DNA from: Phoenix dactylifera
Taxonomy: Eukaryota > Streptophyta > Magnoliopsida > Arecales > Arecaceae
NCBI RefSeq assembly: GCF_009389715.1
Contig: NC_052394.1
Location: forward strand, 22,756,899-22,820,898
Direction of reading: 5' to 3'
Length of the DNA stretch: 64,000 bases
The notes below the pieces were generated by a model. It saw only the letters and a program-made list of their open reading frames with translations. It did not search any database and had not been told where the DNA came from. Positions 1 to 11,430 of the stretch are shown one piece after another (the stretch's first letter is position 1; every line of letters starts with the position of its first letter). The position numbers were made by a program, and so were the translations under genes.

Positions 1-3000
1 GCTAATAACCACTCCTTTGGAAGCTTTTGACCAACTGCTGTTCATTCAGAATCAAAGTCCACGTGATCAGAGCTTTTCAAATGGTTGTTTTTTAGCCTTT
101 TAAAACGAAAAAAAAATTCTTTCTAAGTTCGACTCGTGTAATCTGCTTCCGAACCTTTTGAATCACCTCAAAAGAAGGCATCATGTGGCGTCCCAAATTT
201 TTTAAGGTCAAGGATTTAGAGACTTTCTCAAAGGTGGACGTGGAAACTGAATGCATGGTTTCCTCTTTTTTTTTCAAACGCGTAGACTTTTTGTTTTTTC
301 ACGTGGATGTTTGAAAAGTATCACAGCTAAACTTAAATTATGATAATTTGAAAACAGGAAGGGCAACAATTGACTTAGTCCATGCTTGGTTCGGGAATTA
401 AAAAGAGATAAGAGTGGAGATAATTATCCTTATCAGAATTGCTATTCTGATGATTTAATTCTTTTTCTTTGCCTGAAACTTTTAGATTATTTTTTCCAAA
501 AGCTTTTTTACTCGGAACTTATTCTTTTTGATATGCGAAAGGAGGAGGCGCGAATGAAAAAGGGTTGTATTCTAGGAATAAAATTGTTCCCTTACTTAAA
601 GCCATAGGTGGACTTTTATTCAGATTTCAAACACAAGCCGAGATTCTATCCATGAGACTCATGTGCCATCTTTATGAGCTTCCATGAATGCGACCAACCA
701 TCTCATGGTATAAGAACCAACATGCTTGTGACTTGTGTTTGCCCGTATCTTATCCAGATGAGTTAAGATGTCCTCTGATTCATGTTTCTATCCAATACCA
801 TCAATTCAAATCGCTCATGTCAATTCAGGTCATTTTAGTTGCCCAACGGATATTACCATTCTTATGACGCTGTGTGGGCTTTTTATTTGGATTTTCTAAC
901 CTCCTCTTTTATTTTATTTTGTTTTATTTTTCTATCTTTCTTCATGATCCCTTTTTCACCCATTTCATATCCAATGAAATAAGTGGTGGGCTATACCACC
1001 ATTTTTTTTTTTTTAAAAAAAAGAAACTAACTGGAGATCATTCATTCATTGGACTTCACTTACAAAAACATGCAATTAACTGGGTAGAACTAAACAAAAA
1101 TATAAGTTATAGAACATTTGCAATTCTAGAACTCGCCACCTATAGGCAATGACCTAAGAGCAAAGGAGGTCAAAGAAGGCATCCATTATTTTCACAACTA
1201 GCCACAAATTTAATAGTAAAAATTAAGGAACCAGTTGCAGTGGAATGGTTGCCAAGAGCTGACATTGCTTTCAGTCCAACAAGTTGCGTTACCTATTTGT
1301 TTATTACCTAAAGACAATATAAAAATATTTGCTTCCAAAGTCTAGTATATGTCCAGATCAATTTAAGGTGGGGTAGGTTGTCTTCACTTCTCTGTGATCC
1401 CATATGCATCAGCAAGAAGAGAAGGTGGTCTGACTGTATCCATTATTTTTCACTGTTGATGAGGAGCCTCCTCCCCGTTGAATTTTTTAGATAGTCATCG
1501 CACATGTTTGGAAAGAAAGCAGTTTCAAGAGAGAGATGGCATTTCTTAGTTGGTGCAAATTCTTTATGTATCTCCTTTGTCAATTACCAAATTCTCCAGG
1601 AACCTTTCAAGATGGGGAAAGTCAATGAGCTGTTTTTTCTTCTTCAAACATATCGTTCTCAATCCATACTAAGAAACGTAACCGCACTGCATCTAATTTT
1701 TATACTTTATAGTCTGAATTTGACAATGTAAACTTTGCTGGAGCCGAAGATGGTATCTTGATATGAGATTCGTTGACCTTCTGGATTCCATGGATGTGAG
1801 GATTTAATCTAAAGTCAATGATGGTGAATGTTTTTTTTCTTCTTTTTTTTTAAGAAGTGGGTGGACGGTAATATGTAGCATGTTCTTTGAATGTACAAAA
1901 TGGAGAGTTTTTTGGGTGATAAAATGGTTTTTGGTTCTCTTAATTCAATAATAGAAACGATCATGTGTGATGGTTAAGAGAGATGAATTTGGCTGGTGAA
2001 AAAGAACATAAATTTTTGATAAATAGCTTGAAAAGTAAAAAAATAAAATCAAGCTCTTAGTAATAGAGTTGCATCGATCCATTGGGTGTCTTCATATGTT
2101 ATGCTCCAAGAAGATTTATCCATATTTCAAAGTCAAATCAATATAATTTGCACAGAATATTATCACAAATCTTAACATGTATAGAGGATGTTGTTTATTT
2201 CTTGCTTCTCTTCGTACTGTTCCTTCATCGTTAATTTTAAATTTAAATAATTAAAAATTATTTTTCTCAAGATTCATCCAGTTTTCCTATCCTCTTTGTA
2301 TGAAATGCTTGTTGATATTACATCAAATTTTTTTCACAAATTCATGTCTCACTTACGACAAAAATTTTATCCAAACCTTTGTATGCAATAATGAGTAAAC
2401 CTTTTTTCACATATATAACCAAACACCAAATCAAGAAAATTAGAAGAAGTAGACACCAGCTATGAACTTCTGTGGAGCTCCAAACTTAATTAAAATTTTG
2501 TCAAATCTGGCACGATGCTAAAGTCCACGGTTAAAAGAGTTGATTGAAAAAACGAAAAATTACATGGTTGGAAAGTAGGGGAAGCTGCACTAAGGCAAGG
2601 CATCAAACATTGCATTTTGATAAAGTTATGAATAAAAGCGAAGATTCTGGTGCATAATTTCCGTGCATTTCTCTTCACATGATTCTTGTGCTACCTCTTT
2701 ACATATTTTCAAATAATCTTATACACAATTCTTGGGTCATATATAGTAATACAGATTACCATACATGATTCTTGGCCGATCATACGTGATCAATTCACTA
2801 ACCATAACTTTGTATTTCATGCAATTACCTTCGTACTCTTACATAGTACAATTCACTATTGAATACCAGCGTCGACTCAATTAGAGTACAACGCCACATT
2901 ACACTCGAGATAATTAAACTATATTTTTATTAAACGAGCTAATTAAGCTATAAGTTCTACATCCATAGTGTTTTAGAGAAAAAAACAAGAAAAAAAGTTC
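1..3000. other. AT-rich intergenic DNA, no gene seen
   Basis: Six-frame reading shows only short open frames without family motifs or splice-linked continuity. Poly-T and poly-A runs (for example near 990-1025 and 1830-1855) and AT-rich text dominate. I see no tRNA, no terminal repeats and no recognisable transposon protein here. Confidence 0.6.
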
Positions 3001-3080
3001 TACTTCCGTAGCCCAAATATCATCTCCAGTTGAGTTCATTGTCAAAATATATTTTGAGTCACCCACTTTGCCATGGCAGA

Positions 3081-3103
3081 GAGATAGATAGATAGATAGA
3101 TAG
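3081..3103. repeat. (GATA)n microsatellite
   Basis: About five tandem GATA units are read directly. The surrounding 3.06-3.9 kb block has several overlapping open frames on the minus strand with no family motif, so I do not call a gene there. Confidence 0.85.
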
Positions 3104-3949
3104 AGGAGGAAGTTTCATTTGCAATGATGGGTGGTGGCATGATGACATCCAGCACACAAAAAATGGGAGGCTATGCCCCACATTACTTACAAGCATTAAG
3201 ATAGTTGTGTTTGTAAAAGCTTGACTTCCACAATCACCATCCCTAAAAACAAAACACATATTGAGAATTTTCAAATCCACCATCATTTTTTTCAGGTCAA
3301 GTGGAAGGAGCCTAGGTACCCACCATCCACCACAATCCCTTGTCATGTCTCCTTTCCCCACCCCACCCACAGCTAATCCCCTCCCCATAGGTGCTCCAGG
3401 ATAAATAAATAAAACTAGCACACAGACACAGAGATAATGGCATTAGGTGCACCACATGCTGCTGCAGATATAAAGCGAGATCAGTGACACCAATCTTGGA
3501 CACAGCCCCAAGAAGCTTCCTGAGTCGCCATGCGAAAAAATGACCCTCATCCCTCTCAAAGGCCATCAATTTCCTCCAGTCCCAGTCTTCCAAAGCAAAA
3601 CCATATACATACTGATAGCCGCCGTGACATCGAACCATGCGAAGGAGAACCATCCTGGGAACTTTCTCTCTCTCCCCACGGCTTCCTGGTCTCGTCCTGT
3701 CCCTGTTTGACATCATGAGCCGTTGACATCGGAGATTGTCCCCGTGGTGGACGAGCCCCACGTGTCCAGCATCGATAGGGCAGGAGTTTTGGTAGTTTGG
3801 ACTTGGAAGCGTCTCCGGCCAACCTAATCAAGCTGCAGCCTTTTGTGGGTTTCAAGGGAATGATGGAACCCCATGGCTCGCACTGCTCCACATGATGTTG
3901 CGTGGTAATTAGAGTCCATGAGAAACCTTCTCCTTTTCGAGGACGAGGT

Positions 3950-4095
3950 CGTAGGCAATTTTGTTATCACACAGCAGGGTGCAGCCTGCCCTCAAAGCTA
4001 ATAAACTTTTCAAACCTTGACGTAGGATTTGAACTTGTGCTTTAGGTGCAACCACCTTAAGTCGTTGGTGTTTAAAGAGAAAAAGAATGATCAAG
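3950..4095 (-). mobile_element. possible tRNA-related SINE fragment
   Basis: Read on the minus strand, a B-box-like GTTCAAATCC lies roughly 30 nt downstream of a weak A-box-like stretch (TAAGGTGGTTGC). This is the layout of a tRNA-derived Pol III promoter. I see no clear target-site duplication or tail, so the call rests on the two boxes only. Confidence 0.3.
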
Positions 4096-4389
4096 ATACC
4101 TTCCACATTAATAAAGAAGACCGTTTGTTGGCTTAATTGAGAAACTTGCCATGCATTCTACTCGAGAAAGAAACCCTGCTCCAAGTCCATGTTCCTTCTG
4201 CCATTCTAAAGCCTCTGATGAAAGTTGGCTAGAGGAAGAAGGGTGGAAATGAAAATTGGGAAGCGCCATTCTTTAACCTTCAATTTGGATTCTGGATCTG
4301 GATCATTTAGGATGCTTCATTCATCTATGTTATCTTCACTCAAATATCATCGTTGATTTGGTTATCCCAGGGACCTTGAGCCTGATTTC

Positions 4390-5560
4390 GCCTAAAATCA
4401 TAATTCTACCCACCCTGAACTTTATGCGAGTTCGATCTATATTTCTTTAATATGGCCAAAAAATTTGGATGGAGCCAGATTAGGCTCAAGTCAGCCTAGC
4501 ATGAGTGATAGTCTGGCTCGGGACACCATGACCCAAGCCAACTCTCATTGGCCACCTTAAGTGGGAATCTAGTGAAGGATGTGCTGGCCATTGAGCAAGC
4601 ATACATGGAGGGGGCTTGATCCATTACATTGTGTCCTCCACTACTCCATTGTCTTCATCCCATCCTCTTTTCCGTATCCCTATCTTGAGACAATGGCTAG
4701 AAATGGAGCAAATTGTCTTTGGAGCTTGTGGGCACTAATAAGGTGGAGGAGAATGATGGACTCTGAGTGTAAGAATCAGGCCAACTGGGCCTGACCCAGA
4801 CCAAAGTCGGCAAACCAAGCAGGTTTGGATTCAAATTCAAAACTAAAAAAAAAGAAGAAGGGATCGAAATAGAGGATGCAATCACGATCCTCTGCTTCTG
4901 CCCTCTTTCATTGAGCCGATAAGCCACAGTAAACCATGGCTATTGTGGACTCTGCAAGGCCGTTGAATGGCTATCGGTCGTTGGGGTCATGCACATTTGC
5001 CGCCAGGATCCATGGACGGGAGCGACGACGATTGAACTTATCTCTCCCAGACCTCTATAAATCCCTCCTCTTCCCTCTACTTGATCCACCATCCAGCTTC
5101 CTCTCTTCTTCTTCCTCATCTCCTGTGGCTGGTGTGCCACCTCGGTCGGCCGCCGCCGCCCAAAATCCTCTTCCTCCTCTCTTTAGATCCTGGTTGCCAG
5201 CCTCCCTGTTTCGAGTGTCATTTCCTCTCTTCTAGCTAGGACCACCGAAAATTGCCACGACTGGCCAAAGTCCACCACCTCCACCCCCACCGTCGTCACC
5301 GTCTCCTTGGGCCGTGAGGGCTACTACCAAGGCAGCCAGGGGCGCTGCCCCTCTTCCTTACTTTTTCCTTTTTGGCCAAGCACGGCGAAAAAAATGAGAA
5401 AGTAAGAAATTTTAGGTTCAGCATGACCAAATTTTAGATTTTTACTAATTTTTATTAGAAATCTTAATACCAAATATTAGATTTGCTAGAGACTTTCAGA
5501 CAATGATCAAATTTGAATCCAATTTTTAATTTAATGATCTAAATTAAGTAATTTTGTAAT
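4390..5560. repeat. unclassified repeat-like block, possibly an old LTR fragment
   Basis: A GC-richer stretch has a TATA-like CTATAAAT at about 5056 followed by a pyrimidine-rich leader (TTCCTCTTCTTCCTC-type). It then passes into AT-rich text. This promoter-plus-leader look is typical of plant LTRs, but I see no paired repeat, primer-binding site or coding remnant. The open frame at 4936-5235 is low-complexity and probably not a gene. Confidence 0.2.
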
Positions 5561-6129
5561 CTGCCCATGTTGTGACTAAGAGACCACCTTGTTCATGTTG
5601 TGGGAACCTCCTATATCTAGAGTTGCAGAGTATTTGCTTTCCCTCTGGGCTGATACTGCAGCACATAGTTCATACACTGGAACGTCTTAGATGACATCAG
5701 ATTGAATAACCTTATCAAGAAATTTTATCTTATCTTACCAAGCAATTAAGACCAACCCAGAATCAATACACCACACACCATCACACCCCACTTAGGATCT
5801 CGCACTCTCCAAGACTTACTCTACAAGGCAGCCACCACTTAGGTAAAGACATCAATCATGCAACTAAGAATCTTGTGAGTCTTCCGAACACATGACAGGC
5901 GCGATCATCATGTCATTAAAAATAATAACATTTCACAAACTTAACGTACGAAGATTATAGTACATTTAACATAGGGCATGCTGACTAGTAGTCCTTAATT
6001 TAGTGCTTATGAAGAAGAATAATAAGACTGGCCCTTAAGATATTAGTTCGGCAAAGGAAAACCAGCACTGTTTCATGGGAATTAGTTTTTTGATTTAAAA
6101 GGCCATTGCCAATGTATTTAGTACTAGAA

Positions 6130-6740
6130 ATAAGAGAAAAAGCGGATGGAATAGAAGTATGCTGCATCTATCTCTACAAACAAGCTTAAATCAAAGGCAA
6201 GTTATTGAAGCACTTCACTTTCAGAAGATTTTGCCTTCACTAGGTGCATGAGTTCCTAGCAATCTTTTTTCAAGATACATTTCTTCATCCTCCTCAATGT
6301 AGTTGGTCTAAATTCATTCACCCACCATTCTAGTATGATATGATGCATCCGCCCTTCACACCAATTCTTCTTTTCCTGACACCAGATTATTCGGTTAACA
6401 AGGTCACTGCTTCAGAAGCATTAACGACATTTATATCGATAGAATCCAACACTTTCAGGAGTATGTCAAGCTGCCTGAAGGTCATTGGCGAATAATTAGC
6501 ACTGAACTCTGCTTCAGCTCTGAGGGTGTTGAAATCAGAGCAGGGAATAACAGTGGAAGATGTTTTGGGAGTTCAACCTCCGAGAAGTCTGAGATCGTCG
6601 TGACCAAAGCAAACATCAGGATATTCTACTCCAGTCCTGGCGGAGAATCCGGCAAACCAGTGGGCGGATTCATGTAGAGAACCATGAAGTCCTGCTGCTG
6701 TAGCATCTCTCAACCAAATAATTGAGTATGGGGTGATCTA
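6130..6740 (-). other. possible eroded coding fragment, unidentified
   Basis: On the minus strand, from about 6737 down to 6390, one frame reads about 115 codons with a single internal stop. It contains protein-like text such as WLRDATAAGLHGSLHESAHW and FRQLDILLKVLDSIDINVVN. A second frame continues from about 6395 to 6260 (WCQEKKNWCEGRMHH). I do not recognise the family. It could be a decayed host gene or transposon fragment, or a chance open stretch. Confidence 0.25.
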
Positions 6741-7878
6741 TCTAGATCTTTTCTGGCTCATTTGTAAGCTCCAACAACATACAAATATGCCACTCTGCAA
6801 AACAAGCCTCAAGTGTTCAAACAGTGGCTTTCCCCACTATATTTTAGATCCAAACAAACATGGAGGCCCAAAAGTATATCCCCTGATTCAATCAATCATA
6901 CACCCCTCACCAACTACCAGGGCACCAGCATATTATGACTCTATAAAAAGAGATGGTGGATCCAGCTTCCATTGCACTAAAACATAGTGGCAAATCTCTT
7001 CCATCCTTTACTTTTTTCCTCCTCAAAAAAAGTATCCTGATATTTGTACATCATTTGCAGAAACATTCAGAACAGAATGCATAGATAAATTCATGCAAAT
7101 AAAAATATTTCTCTTTCATTAGTAGCATATAATTCTAATAGAATCGATACATATTCTAATAACCTTGTCATGATAATATCATGGTAATGCATACGAACAT
7201 AAGTAACTTCTATGACTTCATCATAGAATTTCACTTGTTTATCAGGTTTTAGTGGGTATTCTGTTTCGGTTCATGAATCCCCCTTACGACAACTTAGAAC
7301 AATAATACCAGTAGAATGTTAGTTAGCACACTCTAGGATGAATTATAAATGTTAATACTGAGTGTGAAATCTCTGTCACTAGATGGAGGAAATTCCCACA
7401 ATCATGTTACATGGCAAAGAACTTTAATGGATATTTGGTGGCTTCGTACCTTTGGTTTGCAACCGGTTTACAAGGAATTTTGGTTTTAAATGTAAAACAA
7501 ATATTACCTAGATTCTCCTATGACCTATCACTCTGCTTTGCACCCAAACAAGGTCCTAGAGGATCTGTTGCCATACTGCTTACCTAACATTAGCACCTCT
7601 AACTTAGCCCCAGTCCCTATCAAACATTTAAATCCTATTTAAACCCAATGTATTCATCTGGATGTTTTGTACACTCTTTTTTTTTTCTTCAAAAAAAGAT
7701 AATACTCTACATTTGATTATGCAGTGAAATTAAATAGAAGCTCTAAAATCATGAAACCGGAACAAAATTTACATCTTTCTCTTCTTGTCGTCTTAAGTCT
7801 TTTAGTTTCTAAAAATTCTGAGTAAATCTCTACTTATTTTTTAAAAAATAAAAGCTTAGAAGTCTTAAGATTGAGTTT

Positions 7879-7898
7879 TTTATTATTATTATTATTTC
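7879..7898. repeat. (TTA)n microsatellite
   Basis: Tandem TTA/ATT units are read directly in intergenic DNA. Confidence 0.7.
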
Positions 7899-8075
7899 TA
7901 AACATCCGCAACTCATGCCCAATGAGTTGCACGGTGGCAGCTAAATCAACCCCTTTGTACCGGTCAAATCGGCTCGCAAATGGAGCAATCGGTAGTAAAG
8001 CCCATTTCATCAAAGGAGGCCTATTTAAAACCTTGCTACAAGCATCGTAGGAAGGGGAAGAGATTAGCTGCAAAC

Positions 8076-8530
8076 AGGGCTAAAATCGGATCAGATATCC
8101 ATATCCATACTTATTTTGCTTGATAAATACAAATACAGCAGTCATAAGCAAAAAATTCATATCCTAATTTATTTTAAACCGATATGGACACAAATAGAAT
8201 ATCGAAAGTATAGATATAAGTATAGATAATTAAACTCTATGAACATAGAATAAAAAATATTAATAAGTGAATGAAAAATTAAATTAATAGTATATTAATA
8301 TGATTATTTTTAAAAAATATATAAGTATTATATAAAATAAAATAAATTATAAATAAATAATGCTGTTTAAATATTAAATAATTGTCTATTTATGTCCATT
8401 ATTTTTCTATAAATATAAATTTAGATATAATATTAGTTAAATTTTTAAATTTTTATTCTTGTTTACTGGATTGGATCCGAATAAGAAATCAAATCCGAAA
8501 AAAAATATTGTCCCACCCCCTTCTACCCCT
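8076..8530. mobile_element. 455-bp TIR element with 10-bp target-site duplication
   Basis: The element begins AGGGCTAAAATCGGATC and ends ACCCCT. It is bracketed by AGCTGCAAAC (8066-8075) and AGCTGCGAAC (8531-8540), a 10-bp duplication with one mismatch. The interior is AT-rich with repeated ATATCCATA-like words and no coding capacity. The start matches, in reverse complement, the right end of the element at 23854-24347. Non-autonomous Mutator-like elements usually make 8-11-bp duplications, so that superfamily is my inference. Confidence 0.7.
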
Positions 8531-8540
8531 AGCTGCGAAC

Positions 8541-9362
8541 TTTCTGACAGCAAAAGGACGCGCGATCCAGAGCAGCACCGGCGATGTACAAACAAGAGCG
8601 CCGACGAACGATGACGTTATCAGAAAGGAAATATGATATATATATTATAGTCACGGACAGCCTCCAATTGCTCGTCTTCGTATCCGGCCAGCTCATTCCC
8701 AAATCCAGCGCTGTCCCGTCACCGGCCGAGGTGTACTTATCCGACTGCAGAGCCCTCGTCTCTTAGAGAAGGATAAGACGAACAAGAAGAAGATGGCTTT
8801 CGAGAATTGATAGGAATTTCGTGATTCTATGTTCTCGATCCCCTCCCTGGCTTGTTGAATTATAACCCTTATCTGGATTCGAAGGCATTCGAGAGGAGAA
8901 ATCGGATAAAGATGGGATTTTTATTCATCTTCTAGCTCCAACTGAGAGGGAGGGAGAAGAAGTTCAAATTTTGAGAGCAGAGAGAAGTTTGGAAGGGGAA
9001 GAACCTGTCCTCGCTCGCCCGATAGAAGAAGAAAGGAATAACCTTTTTCGATTTCTCCAGCTCGTGGATGGAAGGAAAGGAAGATGAAAAGAAGTGAGAG
9101 AGAAAAAGGAAGGAATCGCGTTCTGATTGTCTGAAGAATTCTCCCAAATTATTCCAATTCCAACAAGAACCCAATTTAATTCAAATTTAAATGTAAACTT
9201 CTTCCCTCATCAATATCACCCCGAAATACCCAAAAAAATCGCTGCTTTGCAGCCAGAATTGGAATCTCGTATACAAAATTCTGAAAAAAAAAATGCAACA
9301 TTTAGAGAGGAAGAAAAGAGAGGAAGAATCTCAGATCTCCTACCATAGTAGATACAGGTAGC
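8541..9362. other. 3' flank of the FLA4-like gene; no other gene seen
   Basis: This stretch lies directly downstream of the minus-strand fasciclin gene and probably contains its 3' UTR. Short open frames on both strands (for example 8932-9174) are low-complexity and have no family motifs. Confidence 0.5.
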
Positions 9363-10667
9363 CTATACACACAGAGCAGCTCCATCGCCGACGATGATAA
9401 AACCCCCACTCCTCGCCGCAGCGGCTGATCTTATGTCTTCACTGAACTCCGGCGGCGATGACAGCCTCGTCAGCGGCGTTTCCACCCCGTCCGCCCCCTT
9501 CGGCGCGGACGCCCCAGCCTGCGCCGGTGGCGGAGCCACCTCCGCTCCACTCCCCGGCCTCGGCTTAGCCCCACCTCTACCGCCGCCGCCGCCTGACGAA
9601 TCCTTGCCGAAGATCTCTTTCGGAAGCAAAACCCTCGAGACGGCGAAGACGGCGACGGGGTTCTGGTCGAAGACGGTCCGGGTGATGGTGGCCTGGACCA
9701 CTCCGGTGTCGATCGCCACGGAGCCGTTGACCCGGGTGATGTTGAGGGTAAACCGGCCGGCCTCCGTCGCCTCCGTGGCGAGCGTTGGCTGGACCGGGTT
9801 CACGATGGACTCCAGAGACCCCAGCGGGTAGTAGGAATGGAGCACGTGGAACCGGAGCACCACGGCCTTCCGCTCCGCCGGCAGCGACTGGAGCTGCTCC
9901 GTCACCGGCAGCTCGGCGAAGGCCTCGTCGGTGGGGACGAACACCGTGATCCCTGCCCCGCGCTCGTCCGCCTCGAACTCCGCCGCCACCCCGGACGCCT
10001 CCAGCATCGACGCCGCCACGTTGAAATCCCGCCCGTCGACGAGCACCTGCGTGATGTTCCGCGGCGCAGCCGGCGGCCGACTCAACGAAGCCGCCAGGTC
10101 GAACCCGTACGGAACCAGCAGCGCATCCACCGCGAATATGCTGACGTTGTAGGGCAGCGACTCCACGAGGGAAAGGATGGTGGCGTTGGAGGGCGAGTAG
10201 GGGACGGGGGAGCGGGCGGTGACGCCGCCGCCGCGGGGGTCGCGGGTAAGGTTGACGGCGCCGAGGTTGTTGAAGGCGCGCCCGGTGGTCTGGTAGAGGG
10301 TGGCGACGAGCTTGCCGGCGGCGGGGATGCGGCGGAGCTCCGGCCAGGAGAGGTACTCGAGGAGCACGTGGTAGCGGAGGACGTCGGCGATGTCGGCGGC
10401 AGAGCGGCCGAGGTCGCCGAGGCGGAGGAGGTAGGAGTTGGGGACGGCAAGGAGGGTTAAGGATGATCGCCGGGTGAGGTCACCAGCTACAGGGGTCGAG
10501 CCCAGCAGCCGGTTGAAGTCAGAGAGGTCCGGGAAGGGTGCTAGGAGAGCGGTGACGTTAACCGCCAGAGACACGGAGGGAAGAAGAACTAAAAGAAAGA
10601 GAAGGAGAGGAGCAGAATGGCGAACACGACAATGTGAGTGGAGGAACGGAGGAGACGGAGAAGCCAT
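9363..10667 (-). CDS. FLA4: fasciclin-like arabinogalactan protein, FLA4/SOS5 type
   Basis: This intronless frame encodes 434 aa when started at the ATG at 10665-10667 (MASPSPPF); the upstream in-frame codon at 10688 is GTG, not ATG. A signal peptide (LLLFLLVLLPSVSLA, about residues 22-36) precedes a first fasciclin domain (about 38-185). A second, better conserved domain (about 205-350) contains GAGITVFVPTDEAF and FHVLHSYYPLGSLESI. N-x-S/T glycosylation sites are frequent. A Pro/Ala/Ser-rich, glycine-flanked segment (about 355-400) is the arabinogalactan-type region. The second domain closely resembles what I recall of Arabidopsis SOS5/FLA4, an apoplastic glycoprotein of root cell-wall integrity and salt response. 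The C-terminus lacks a strong hydrophobic GPI-signal tail. The gene is GC-rich, in sharp contrast to its flanks. Confidence 0.88.
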   Translation of the reverse strand: MASPSPPFLHSHCRVRHSAPLLLFLLVLLPSVSLAVNVTALLAPFPDLSDFNRLLGSTPVAGDLTRRSSLTLLAVPNSYLLRLGDLGRSAADIADVLRYHVLLEYLSWPELRRIPAAGKLVATLYQTTGRAFNNLGAVNLTRDPRGGGVTARSPVPYSPSNATILSLVESLPYNVSIFAVDALLVPYGFDLAASLSRPPAAPRNITQVLVDGRDFNVAASMLEASGVAAEFEADERGAGITVFVPTDEAFAELPVTEQLQSLPAERKAVVLRFHVLHSYYPLGSLESIVNPVQPTLATEATEAGRFTLNITRVNGSVAIDTGVVQATITRTVFDQNPVAVFAVSRVLLPKEIFGKDSSGGGGGRGGAKPRPGSGAEVAPPPAQAGASAPKGADGVETPLTRLSSPPEFSEDIRSAAAARSGGFIIVGDGAALCV

Positions 10668-10744
10668 TTCTTTCTTCTCTCCACTCACTCCACTCCACTG
10701 AGAAGAGAGCTAGAGACCACGGGGGAGAGATGATGACGACGACG

Positions 10745-10775
10745 ATGAGAATATTATAATAATATATTTTTTTCC
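10745..10775 (-). promoter_or_regulatory. AT-rich putative core promoter of the FLA4-like gene
   Basis: Read on the minus strand, AATATATTATTATAATATT lies about 80-105 nt upstream of the chosen ATG, between GC-rich coding sequence and GC-rich upstream DNA. It is the only TATA-like stretch nearby. The transcription start is not visible. Confidence 0.4.
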
Positions 10776-11380
10776 TTCTCTTGTCCTTTAATATTGGCAA
10801 TTTCATGCCTCGCGTGCGATCTGCTCACCGTTCAGTACGTTCACCTTTCTGTTCTCCTTGGTTCGTGAGCCGTGACGTCGGAGGCGAGCGGAAGCGGGGA
10901 TTGTAAATCCGGAATAAAGAACGGCGGTTCCGCGTGAGGTGTCCGCATCCACGGGGATTAGACGCGACGAGAGTGCACCGCCTCATCTAGGGGACATGGA
11001 ATGGGGACGAGTGGTTGTTGGACGCGTGGACGTTTGCATTATGCGCCGCCCAGGCCAGTCGATTTGATTAAATGGTTGGTGGGAAGGGCTTGATATTTGT
11101 ATCCACTTTTCTACTTTTCTTTTCTCACCCGTGAAAGTATCGTTCTTATGCTAAGGGGAGGGGGGTCCGGATTCATACCCTACTTCGAAAATTTTAGAGG
11201 TCAAGCTCATCTTTACAAAGACAGAATGGTATTGCTGAATGAATGAATTTTTTTATGATAAACCACACCGATAGGGTAAAGTCTGATGCTGCTGCTCAGC
11301 TATTGAGAGCCTCGTAGAATATTTTATTTTTTTATTTTTTAATATATTCATACTAGAGAAGTGCGAGTCCCTTGTTATAG

Positions 11381-11382
<2 letters not shown>

Positions 11383-11430
<48 letters not shown>
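11383..11430. repeat. compound (AT)n(AG)n microsatellite
   Basis: About 14 AT units (11383-11410) pass directly into 10 AG units (11411-11430). It is read directly and lies in intergenic DNA. Confidence 0.95.

Noticed and set aside
3312-3891. Overlapping minus-strand open frames near 3.3-3.9 kb as a gene
   Set aside because: No motif, no convincing splice partners and no conserved-looking protein text; probably chance open frames.
9394-10460. Long plus-strand open frames opposite the FLA4-like gene
   Set aside because: They are antisense shadows produced by GC-rich codons of the minus-strand gene; they lack motifs and have biased, repetitive composition.
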